NCBI GenBank assembly: GCA_902796695.1
Contig: CADBQE010000039.1
Coordinates: 1-9,712, forward strand
DNA length: 9,712 bases
Reading direction: 5' to 3'
Source: an uncultured Lachnospiraceae bacterium
GTDB taxonomy: Bacteria > Bacillota > Clostridia > Lachnospirales > Lachnospiraceae
The translations under genes were made by a program, and so were the position numbers. Position 1 is the stretch's first letter. Every line of letters begins with the position of its first letter. Under the pieces are notes generated by a model, which worked only from the letters and a program-made list of their open reading frames with translations, was not told where the DNA came from and did no database searches. Positions 1-6,334 of this stretch are shown one piece after another.

Positions 1-1
1 C

Positions 2-673
2 ATCACCTCCATCTGCGGCGGCCTGAATATCAATATCGGGACGCTGAATGCGCACACGATCCCGTCCATGTTCCTGGCGGGGAAGCGCGCGAACGAGCTG
101 GGACATCCGGTGCTGCTGGATCCGGTGGGCGCCGGCGCGTCGAAGCTGCGGACGCAGACGGCGGCGGGCCTGCTGGATAAGCTGAAACTGAGCGTGATCC
201 GCGGCAATATCTCGGAGATCAAGGCCCTGGCGCAGGGAAGCGCTACCACGAAGGGCGTGGATGCGGATGAGGCGGATCAGTTAAACGCGGCCAATCAGGA
301 CAGCGTGATCGCATTTGCCAAAGGGCTGGCGGTAAAAACGGGGGCGGTGATCGCGATCACCGGCGCCACGGACGTGATCACGGACGGAGAGCGGGTCTGC
401 CTGATCCGGAACGGCCATCCCATGATGAGCCGCATCACCGGCACGGGCTGCATGCTGTCCGCCATGACGACGGCGTACGTGGTGGCGAACCCGGAGCATC
501 CGTTCGAAGCCGTCTGCGCAGCGGTCTGCGCCATGGGGCTGTGCGGCGAGATCGCGCATGCGCGGCTTTCCGCCCTGGACGGCAACTCCAGCTACCGCAA
601 CTACATCATCGATGCCATTTACAACCTGACCGGCACGCAGCTGGAAGAGGGAGCGAAATATGAATGCCTGTAA
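2..673 (+). CDS. thiM: Hydroxyethylthiazole kinase ThiM (5'-truncated by window edge)
   Basis: ThiM phosphorylates 4-methyl-5-(2-hydroxyethyl)thiazole with ATP, so that salvaged thiazole can enter thiamine synthesis in the cytoplasm. The frame is open from base 2, giving 223 visible residues. The family is usually about 265-275 residues, so roughly 45 N-terminal residues lie outside the window, and the ATG at 68 is internal. Family signatures are the stretch reading INIGTLN near bases 32-52, LDPVGAGAS near bases 116-142, and the ribokinase-fold motif GTGC near bases 440-451, whose cysteine codon is at 449-451. The 3' end overlaps thiE by 14 bases, which suggests translational coupling. It heads the visible part of a salvage operon. 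Any promoter, TPP riboswitch or thiazole transporter gene (thiW is a frequent neighbour) would be upstream and cannot be seen. Identification is very secure. Confidence 0.96.
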   Translation: MTSICGGLNINIGTLNAHTIPSMFLAGKRANELGHPVLLDPVGAGASKLRTQTAAGLLDKLKLSVIRGNISEIKALAQGSATTKGVDADEADQLNAANQDSVIAFAKGLAVKTGAVIAITGATDVITDGERVCLIRNGHPMMSRITGTGCMLSAMTTAYVVANPEHPFEAVCAAVCAMGLCGEIAHARLSALDGNSSYRNYIIDAIYNLTGTQLEEGAKYECL

Positions 674-1301
674 GGAATGGATGCCGCTGTACGCGGTGAC
701 GGACCGCGCCTGGTTAAACGGCCGGACGCTGTATGAGCAGGCGGAGGAAGCCCTGGAAGGCGGCGCCACCTGCCTGCAGCTGCGGGAAAAGGAACTGGAC
801 GAAGCGGCTTTTCTGCAGGAGGCACGTGATCTGAAGAAGCTCTGCGAGCGCTATGACGTGCCGCTCATCATCAATGATGATGTGGAAGTGGCCATCAAAA
901 GCGACGCGGACGGGATCCACATCGGCCAGCATGACGCTCCGGCGTCGCTGGTGCGGCAGCTGATCGGCCCGGACAAGCTGCTGGGCGTCTCCGCACAGAC
1001 CGTGGAGCAGGCCCTGAAGGCGGAAGCGGACGGCGCGGATTATCTGGGCGTCGGCGCGGTATTCTACACCGGCACCAAGCCGGATGCTGACTGGGTAAGC
1101 TATGAGACGCTTAAGGCGATCTGCGAGGCGGTGTCCATCCCGGTGGTCGCCATCGGCGGGATCTCGAAAGAGACGCTGCCGAAGCTGGCCGGGAGCGGGA
1201 TCGACGGCGTGGCGGTGGTCAGCGCGATCTTCGCGGCGCCGGACATCCGGGCAGCCGCGGCGGAGCTGAGGGAACAGGTCAGAAAGGAACTGAACGTATG
1301 A
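660..1301 (+). CDS. thiE: Thiamine-phosphate synthase ThiE
   Basis: ThiE couples HMP diphosphate with hydroxyethylthiazole phosphate to give thiamine monophosphate and pyrophosphate. The 213-residue length is normal for this TIM-barrel family. Visible motifs in order are QLREK at residues 40-44, IND at 71-73 followed by D74, HIGQ at 87-90, GVSAQT at 109-114, the phosphate-binding TGTK at 137-140, IGGI at 165-168 and VVSAI at 186-190. All catalytic regions look intact. The ATG at 660 is chosen because a purine-rich AAGAGGGA site lies about 8 bases upstream and the protein starts at the expected family position. It overlaps thiM by 14 bases and the following HAD gene by 4 bases (ATGA), so the three genes are almost certainly translated from one message. 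Confidence 0.97.
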   Translation: MNACKEWMPLYAVTDRAWLNGRTLYEQAEEALEGGATCLQLREKELDEAAFLQEARDLKKLCERYDVPLIINDDVEVAIKSDADGIHIGQHDAPASLVRQLIGPDKLLGVSAQTVEQALKAEADGADYLGVGAVFYTGTKPDADWVSYETLKAICEAVSIPVVAIGGISKETLPKLAGSGIDGVAVVSAIFAAPDIRAAAAELREQVRKELNV

Positions 1302-2005
1302 TCAGAGCCGCGATTTTTGATATGGACGGCACGCTCCTGGACTCCAACGGATACTGGGAGAAGGCTCCGGACGTTTATCTGGCGGGGCTGGGGAAAAAGG
1401 CAAAGCCGGGGCTGGCGCAGGTGATTTTTGAAATGACCCTGCCCGAGGCCGCGGATTACCTGATCCGCGAATACGAAATTAAGCAGACGCCGGAGGAGAT
1501 CCTGGCGGGCGTCAACAAAGCCATGGAGACGTTTTACCGCGAGGAGACGCCGCTCCGCGACGGCGTACGCGAACTGATCGACGAGCTGCAGATGCGCGGC
1601 ATCCCGCTCATCGTCGCGACCGTGACGGACCGGCCGCTGGTGGAAGTGGCCTTAAAGCGCCACGGACTGCTGGATTATTTTGAAGGGATCATCACCGCGG
1701 CCGAAGTCGGAAGCGGAAAGACCGGGCCCGAAATTTTCCTGCAGGCGGCAAAAAGACTGCACGCGAAGCCAGAAGAGACGCTGGTGTTCGAGGACGCCCT
1801 GCATGCGGTCCAAACGGCGAAGAAAGCCGGATTTGTGACCGTGGGCGTGTACGACTGGGTCAGCGAGGCGAAGCAGGAGGAGATTAAGAAGACCGCGGAC
1901 GTGTACCTGGAAAGCTTTGCGAAACCGGAGCCGCTGTGGGAGAAGATCGGCGGCGGAGAGCGGAAGGAACAGAAAGAAAAGAAGGGCTGGCTGCGCCGCG
2001 GATAA
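1298..2005 (+). CDS. HAD superfamily hydrolase in thiamine operon
   Basis: This is a predicted phosphatase or phosphomutase-like enzyme of HAD subfamily I with a helical cap. Motif I is DMDGT at residues 8-12 (nucleophile D8, acid/base D10). Motif II is the threonine in VATVTD (T108), motif III is K141 in GSGKTGPEIF, and motif IV is E165/D166 in VFEDALHAV. The cap lies between about residues 15 and 95. The 235-residue length is a little above the usual 210-225 because of a basic, lysine-rich tail after residue 219. The ATGA overlap with thiE suggests coupled synthesis. That position, in a cluster with no thiL or thiN visible, makes thiamine monophosphate or a pathway intermediate a reasonable substrate guess. 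The family alone does not show this, and general sugar-phosphate or housecleaning phosphatase activity remains possible. Confidence 0.9.
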   Translation: MIRAAIFDMDGTLLDSNGYWEKAPDVYLAGLGKKAKPGLAQVIFEMTLPEAADYLIREYEIKQTPEEILAGVNKAMETFYREETPLRDGVRELIDELQMRGIPLIVATVTDRPLVEVALKRHGLLDYFEGIITAAEVGSGKTGPEIFLQAAKRLHAKPEETLVFEDALHAVQTAKKAGFVTVGVYDWVSEAKQEEIKKTADVYLESFAKPEPLWEKIGGGERKEQKEKKGWLRRG

Positions 2006-2027
2006 CGGGCGGAGCCGATCCCGAATA

Positions 2028-2060
2028 AGCGGCCGGTCGGGGGCACCACTTCCGGCCGCT
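2028..2060 (+). other. GC-rich inverted repeat between the HAD gene and thiD
   Basis: A perfect 9-base arm AGCGGCCGG at 2028-2036 pairs with CCGGCCGCT at 2052-2060 around a 15-base loop. It sits in the only sizeable gap (104 bases) of the thiamine operon. No T-run follows on either strand, so it is a poor intrinsic terminator. It may be an mRNA-stabilising or partial attenuation hairpin, or a repeated palindrome. The A/T-rich stretch just after it contains TATAAA at 2062-2067, but I see no matching -35 box. No TPP riboswitch core (CTGAGA element) is present in this gap. Confidence 0.5.
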
Positions 2061-2109
2061 CTATAAAACGCAATACATACTGACGCGAAAACGCGGAAAA
2101 GGAGAAGAC

Positions 2110-2919
2110 ATGAAAGTAGTATTGACGATCGCCGGGAGCGACTCCGGCGGAGGCGCCGGCATCCAGGCGGATATCAAGACCATGACCATGAACGGCGTGT
2201 TTGCCGCCAGCGCGGTCACGGCCCTGACCGCTCAGAATACGACCGGCGTGCAGGGGATTTTTGAAGTGAGCCCGGAATTTCTGGGCCTGCAGATCGACAG
2301 TGTGTTCACGGATCTGAAACCGGACGCGGTCAAGATCGGGATGGTGGCTTCGGCCGGCCTGATCGAAGTGATCGCGGAGCGCCTGCGCCGGTACCGGCCG
2401 CGGTGGACCGTAGTGGACCCGGTCATGGTGGCCACCAGCGGCGCCCGCCTGATCCGGGAAGAAGCCGTGGAATGCCTCTGCCGGGAACTGTTCCCGCTGG
2501 CGGACCTGCTGACGCCCAATGTTCCGGAGGCGGAAGTGCTTTCCGGGGAAAAAATTACAAATCAGACCGATATGGAACGGGCTGCGGAAATGATCGGAAG
2601 AAAATTTTCCTGCGCCGTGCTGCTGAAAGGCGGTCATGCGGTCAATGACGCGAATGATCTCCTGTATACGGACGGCCGCCTGACCTGGTTCAACGGCCGC
2701 CGGATCCCCAATCCGAACACGCACGGGACGGGCTGCACGCTCTCCAGCGCCATCGCTTCCAATCTGGCTAAGGGTTTTTCCCTGGAAGAGTCCGTGCGGC
2801 GGGCCAAGGATTATATCTCCGGCGCGCTGGCGGCCATGCTGGACCTGGGCGCGGGCAGCGGCCCGATGGCACATAATTTCGCCCTGACCGGCTCCTATGC
2901 CGAGGAGGCGCGGGAATGA
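2110..2919 (+). CDS. thiD: Hydroxymethylpyrimidine/phosphomethylpyrimidine kinase ThiD
   Basis: ThiD phosphorylates HMP to HMP phosphate and then to HMP diphosphate, the pyrimidine substrate of ThiE. At 269 residues it has the standard length of the single-domain ribokinase-fold enzyme. The N-terminal signature reads IAGSDSGGGAGIQAD at residues 7-21, VKIGMV is at 74-79, DPVMVATSG at 103-111 and the anion-hole motif HGTGCT at 205-210, with the conserved catalytic-region cysteine at C209. The start is supported by an AGGAGA site 5-10 bases upstream of the ATG. The ATGA overlap with the next gene couples it to the HMP transporter, which fits uptake and phosphorylation of HMP as one step in salvage. 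The kinase is intact, with no sign of fusion to ThiE. Confidence 0.97.
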   Translation: MKVVLTIAGSDSGGGAGIQADIKTMTMNGVFAASAVTALTAQNTTGVQGIFEVSPEFLGLQIDSVFTDLKPDAVKIGMVASAGLIEVIAERLRRYRPRWTVVDPVMVATSGARLIREEAVECLCRELFPLADLLTPNVPEAEVLSGEKITNQTDMERAAEMIGRKFSCAVLLKGGHAVNDANDLLYTDGRLTWFNGRRIPNPNTHGTGCTLSSAIASNLAKGFSLEESVRRAKDYISGALAAMLDLGAGSGPMAHNFALTGSYAEEARE

Positions 2920-4106
2920 GTGCACAGAATGCGGAAAAAAAGACGTCCGTTGCGGAAAACAGCCTGATCTGGTTCGGCGCCGGCGTCTCGCTGGCGGAGA
3001 TCCTGACGGGCACTTTCTTTGCCCCGCTGGGTTTCGGAAAGGGCCTGGCTGCCATCCTGCTGGGCCACGTGATCGGCTGCGTGCTGCTGTTTCTGGCCGG
3101 CCTGATCGGCGCCCGCAGCGAAAAGAGCGCCATGGAAACGGTCAAAATGAGCTTCGGCGGGCAGGGCGCGCTGCTTTTTGCCGTCCTGAATATCCTCCAG
3201 CTGCTGGGCTGGACCGCCATCATGATCTATGACGGCGCGCTGGCCGCGGAAGGCGTGCTCGCGGCCGGCAGATGGGTCTGGTGTCTGGTGATCGGCGGCC
3301 TGATCGTCCTCTGGATCCTGATCGGGATCCGGAATCTGGAAAAACTGAACATCGTGGCCATGTCGGCCCTGTTTATCCTGACCGTCATCCTGAGCGTTGT
3401 GATCTTCCGGGGCGGCGCGGCTTCCGGCGGCGCCGCGGAGGAGGCCATGAGCTTCGGCGCGGCGGTGGAGCTGTCCGTGGCCATGCCGCTGTCCTGGCTG
3501 CCGCTCATCAGCGACTACACGCGCACGGCGGCCAAGCCGGTGAAGGCGACGGCGGCCAGCGCCGCGGTCTACGGCCTGGTCAGCTGCTGGATGTATGGGA
3601 TCGGGATGGGCGCCGCCATCTTCGCGGGTGAATCGGATATCGCGCAGATCATTCTGAAGGCCGGACTCGGCGCGGGCGGCCTGCTGATCATTGTGCTTTC
3701 CACCGTGACCACCACCTTCCTGGACGCCTGGTCGGCCGGAGTCTCCAGCGAGTCGGTCTCCCCGAAAATTCCCGGCAGATGGGTCGCGGTCGGTGCGGCC
3801 GTGCTGGGCACCGCCGGGGCCGTCCTGTTCCCGATGGACGACATCACGGACTTCCTGTACCTGATCGGCTCGGTGTTCGCTCCCATGATCGCGATCCAGA
3901 TCGCGGACTTCTTCCTGCTGAAGCGGGACCGGAGCAGCCGCGCGTTCGATTGGAAGAACCTGATCATCTGGGCGATCGGCTTTGCGGCCTACCGCGTTCT
4001 GATGAACGTGGATATCCCCGTGGGCAATACCCTGCCCGATATGCTGCTCACCATGGCCCTGTGCCTGGCGGGAAGCCTGCTCCCCGGCCGGAAAGACGGC
4101 CGCTAA
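2916..4106 (+). CDS. cytX: Putative hydroxymethylpyrimidine transporter CytX (NCS1 family)
   Basis: This 396-residue integral membrane protein is of the nucleobase:cation symporter-1 type related to cytosine permease CodB. The N-terminal region reads SLIWFGAGVSLAEI at residues 16-29 and continues through a glycine-rich first helix pair. The conserved PLISDYTR segment is at 196-203, followed by about a dozen alternating hydrophobic stretches. The CytX branch occurs in thiamine operons, often TPP-riboswitch controlled, and is assigned to HMP uptake from that context. The 4-base overlap with thiD supports this here. Substrate specificity cannot be read from sequence alone, and cytosine or another pyrimidine remains possible. 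It is the last gene of the thiamine cluster. A 6-bp hairpin at 4085-4102 lies inside its last codons. Confidence 0.9.
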   Translation: MSAQNAEKKTSVAENSLIWFGAGVSLAEILTGTFFAPLGFGKGLAAILLGHVIGCVLLFLAGLIGARSEKSAMETVKMSFGGQGALLFAVLNILQLLGWTAIMIYDGALAAEGVLAAGRWVWCLVIGGLIVLWILIGIRNLEKLNIVAMSALFILTVILSVVIFRGGAASGGAAEEAMSFGAAVELSVAMPLSWLPLISDYTRTAAKPVKATAASAAVYGLVSCWMYGIGMGAAIFAGESDIAQIILKAGLGAGGLLIIVLSTVTTTFLDAWSAGVSSESVSPKIPGRWVAVGAAVLGTAGAVLFPMDDITDFLYLIGSVFAPMIAIQIADFFLLKRDRSSRAFDWKNLIIWAIGFAAYRVLMNVDIPVGNTLPDMLLTMALCLAGSLLPGRKDGR

Positions 4107-4117
4107 TATCATGGTCC

Positions 4118-4137
4118 GGCGGAGGAACCGCTCCGCC
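4118..4137 (+). other. Short GC hairpin after cytX, possible weak terminator
   Basis: The 7-base arm GGCGGAG at 4118-4124 pairs with CTCCGCC at 4131-4137 around a 6-base loop. It lies 12 bases after the cytX stop and about 30 bases before the next promoter. There is no T-run behind it, so intrinsic termination is uncertain. A second 6-bp hairpin (arms 4085-4090 and 4097-4102) overlaps the end of cytX. Together they mark the likely boundary between the two transcription units. Confidence 0.4.
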
Positions 4138-4164
4138 CAATATCGGAAAACAGCGCGGGTCTCG

Positions 4165-4193
4165 TTGATTTTCGGCGGGATCCGTGCTATTCT
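4165..4193 (+). promoter_or_regulatory. Predicted vegetative-type promoter for the cyclophilin-ecfT-truA unit
   Basis: TTGATT at 4165-4170 and TATTCT at 4188-4193 are separated by exactly 17 bases, matching the sigma-A/sigma-70 layout. This predicts a start near 4200, followed by a GGAGGT ribosome site at 4216-4221 and the ATG at 4226. The -10 box is only a partial match, so strength is uncertain. Confidence 0.6.
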
Positions 4194-4225
4194 TTATCAG
4201 ATAATGCTTTTAACCGGAGGTCAGT

Positions 4226-4714
4226 ATGAGCAAGGCAATCATTACGATGGAAGACGGCGGCGTGATCGAACTGGAACTGTATCCGCAGACCGCGCCGATC
4301 ACGGTAAAAAACTTTGAGGATCTGGTCGAAAAGGGCTTTTACGACGGCCTGATCTTTCACCGGGTCATTCCCGGCTTCATGATCCAGGGCGGCTGCCCGA
4401 ACGGCACCGGGACCGGCGGCCCCGGCTATACGATCAAGGGCGAATTTTCCGCCAACGGCGTGAAGAACGACCTGAAGCACACCCGCGGCGTCATCTCCAT
4501 GGCCCGCACGATGGCACCGGATTCCGCCGGTTCCCAGTTCTTTATCATGCATCAGGATTCCCCTCATCTGGACGGTCAGTATGCGGCCTTCGGCAAGGTC
4601 GTAAGCGGCCTGGAAGTGGTGGACCGCATCGCGCAGACCCGCACGGATTTCCGCGACAAGCCGTTGACTCCTCAGCGGATCCGCACCATCCGCCTTGTGA
4701 AGGACGCCGAATAA
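4226..4714 (+). CDS. Cyclophilin-type peptidyl-prolyl cis-trans isomerase
   Basis: This enzyme would catalyse cis-trans isomerisation of X-proline bonds during protein folding. The 162 residues make a single cyclophilin domain without a signal peptide or lipobox, so it should be cytoplasmic. The active-site block FHRVIPGFMIQGG is at residues 44-56 (R46 corresponds to Arg55 of human CypA). SAGSQFF is at 100-106 and LDGQYAAFG at 115-123. The position equal to human Trp121 is H114, a common bacterial change linked in the family to weak cyclosporin binding. GGAGGT lies 4 bases before the ATG. It opens a transcription unit and sits directly upstream of ecfT, an unusual neighbour for ecfT. A ppiB-like role is likely. 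Confidence 0.95.
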   Translation: MSKAIITMEDGGVIELELYPQTAPITVKNFEDLVEKGFYDGLIFHRVIPGFMIQGGCPNGTGTGGPGYTIKGEFSANGVKNDLKHTRGVISMARTMAPDSAGSQFFIMHQDSPHLDGQYAAFGKVVSGLEVVDRIAQTRTDFRDKPLTPQRIRTIRLVKDAE

Positions 4715-4715
4715 A

Positions 4716-4734
4716 CGGACAGCAAGCCTGTCTG
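4716..4734 (+). other. Hairpin between the cyclophilin gene and ecfT
   Basis: CGGACAG at 4716-4722 pairs with CTGTCTG at 4728-4734 (one G-U pair) around a 5-base loop. It fills most of the 34-base gap and lies just before the ecfT ribosome site (AAGGA). There is no T-run, so it is more likely an intra-operon processing or stability element than a terminator. Confidence 0.35.
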
Positions 4735-4748
4735 CGGAAAGGATCGCT

Positions 4749-5537
4749 ATGTTCAAGGACCTGACGCTGGGCCAGTACTATCCGGTGGATTCGTTTATCC
4801 ACCGGCTGGATCCCCGCGCTAAACTGCTGGCTACGCTGCTGTTCCTGGTCTCCCTGTTTGTGACGGGGAGCAGCTGGGGCTTCGCGGCGGCCGTTGTCTA
4901 TATCACGGCAGAGATTGCTCTGTCCCGGATCTCTCTGAAGTACATGTTCCGGGGCCTTCGGGGCATTCTTTTTCTGATGCTTTTCAGTGTCCTTCTGAAT
5001 CTGTTCCTCACGCCGGGCGAGCTGATCGCTTCGTTCTGGTTTTTCCGCATTACCCGGGAAGGCGTGATTTCCGCGGTCAAAATGGCCGTGCGCCTGGTCC
5101 TGCTGCTGCTCAGTTCTTCGCTCCTTACCTATACCACCACGCCGACCGGCATAACGGACGGTCTGGAGCGCGGTCTATGGTTCCTGAAGTATGTGAAAGT
5201 TCCGGTGCACGAGATCGCCATGATGATGTCCATCGCCCTCCGCTTCCTGCCTGTTCTGACCGCGGAAGTGGATAAGATCGAACGGGCCCAGATGGCACGC
5301 GGCGCGGATTTTGAGAGCGGCAATATGGTCCGCCGCGCGAAAGCGCTGATCCCGGTGCTGGTGCCGCTGCTGTTTTCCGCCTTCCGCCGCGCGGGTGAGC
5401 TGGCGACCGCCATGGAAGCCCGTTGCTATCACGGCGGCGAAGGGCGCACGCGCATGAAGCCCCTGCGCTTCGGGCGGGCGGATTATTTCTTCCTGGGTGC
5501 AACATTCCTGTACTTCGCGCTGATGTTTGTCATATAG
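4749..5537 (+). CDS. ecfT: Energy-coupling factor transporter transmembrane protein EcfT
   Basis: EcfT is the membrane scaffold of group II ECF importers. It joins two ATPases (EcfA1, EcfA2) to exchangeable substrate-binding S components for vitamins and cofactors. The 262 residues match the family. HRLDPRAKL at residues 18-26 is the usual N-terminal signature. Several hydrophobic helices follow (about 26-60, 70-90, 105-130 and 245-262). The two coupling helices carry ARG at 183-185 and ARC at 224-226, the latter in an MEARCYHGGEGRT context typical of Firmicutes. The start is preceded by AAGGA. It is followed after 8 bases by truA, a frequently conserved pair, but the usual upstream ecfA genes are missing from this window. 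The ATPases must be encoded elsewhere if the transporter works. Confidence 0.95.
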   Translation: MFKDLTLGQYYPVDSFIHRLDPRAKLLATLLFLVSLFVTGSSWGFAAAVVYITAEIALSRISLKYMFRGLRGILFLMLFSVLLNLFLTPGELIASFWFFRITREGVISAVKMAVRLVLLLLSSSLLTYTTTPTGITDGLERGLWFLKYVKVPVHEIAMMMSIALRFLPVLTAEVDKIERAQMARGADFESGNMVRRAKALIPVLVPLLFSAFRRAGELATAMEARCYHGGEGRTRMKPLRFGRADYFFLGATFLYFALMFVI

Positions 5538-5545
5538 GAGGGCCT

Positions 5546-6334
5546 ATGAAGCGGATCATGCTGACGGTGGCCTACGACGGCAGCGCCTACCATGGCTGGC
5601 AGATCGAGCCGACGGGGCTGACAATTGAAGAGATGCTGAATCGCGCGCTGTCCGGCCTGCTGCGCGAGGAGATCCGGGTGTCCGGCGCATCGCGCACGGA
5701 TGCCGGCGTACACGCGCTGGGAAATCTGTGCGTGTTCGACACAGCCTCGCCGATCCCGCCGGAAAAGATCGCACCGGCGCTTTCAGGCCGCCTGCCCGAC
5801 GATATCGTGGTGCAGGAGTCCCGCGAAGTGCCCGCGGATTTTCATCCGCGCCGCTGCGACAGCATCAAAACCTATGAATATACCGTTTACCGCGGCCGGG
5901 TCCCCAACCCCCTGGTGCGGCGGTATTCGTATTTTTTTTACCGGCCGCTGGACATAGAGGCGATGCGCCGGGCCGGCGCCCATCTGGTGGGCCTGCATGA
6001 TTTCAAAAGCTTCTGCGCCGCCGGCTCCCAGGCGGAGACCACGGTGCGCCGCATTCTGTCGCTGACGGTGCGGGAGGACGGTCCGTTCCTGCGGATCGAA
6101 GTCCGGGGCACCGGCTTTCTGTACAATATGGTGCGCATTATCGCCGGCACGCTGATCAAAGCCGGACTGGGACAACTGGATCCGGACGGGATCCCCGCAG
6201 TCCTTTCCGCCCGCGACCGCCGGCTGGCCGGCCCCACGGCGCCGCCGCAGGGCCTGTGCCTGAAACAGATCGACCTGTATCCGGAGGGCTTCCCGCCGGA
6301 ACCGGAGGAAGGAGAGAAGGATGGCTGCGAATAA
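5546..6334 (+). CDS. truA: tRNA pseudouridine(38-40) synthase TruA
   Basis: TruA converts uridines 38-40 of the tRNA anticodon stem-loop to pseudouridine. The frame is open from further upstream, but the ATG at 5546 is chosen: it has AGGAGGG 4-5 bases before it, follows the ecfT stop, and gives a 262-residue protein starting with the family's typical MKRIMLTVAYDGSAYHGWQ. The catalytic motif RTDAGVHA is at residues 50-57 with the essential aspartate at D52. GTGFLYNMVR, about two thirds along, is the conserved C-terminal signature. The gene overlaps the following deacetylase gene by 14 bases. It looks complete and ordinary. Confidence 0.97.
   Translation: MKRIMLTVAYDGSAYHGWQIEPTGLTIEEMLNRALSGLLREEIRVSGASRTDAGVHALGNLCVFDTASPIPPEKIAPALSGRLPDDIVVQESREVPADFHPRRCDSIKTYEYTVYRGRVPNPLVRRYSYFFYRPLDIEAMRRAGAHLVGLHDFKSFCAAGSQAETTVRRILSLTVREDGPFLRIEVRGTGFLYNMVRIIAGTLIKAGLGQLDPDGIPAVLSARDRRLAGPTAPPQGLCLKQIDLYPEGFPPEPEEGEKDGCE

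Noticed and set aside
2006..2109. TPP riboswitch before thiD
   Set aside because: The conserved CTGAGA element and the second conserved block are absent. The only structure is a simple hairpin.
1675..4112. Two long - strand open frames (416 and 405 codons) opposite HAD, thiD and cytX
   Set aside because: They lie wholly opposite recognised genes, have the composition of antisense translation, and show no family signature.
5423..5545. Upstream extension of truA by 41 codons
   Set aside because: The extension overlaps the end of ecfT and is not TruA-like. The ATG at 5546 has a strong ribosome site and the family's usual N-terminus.
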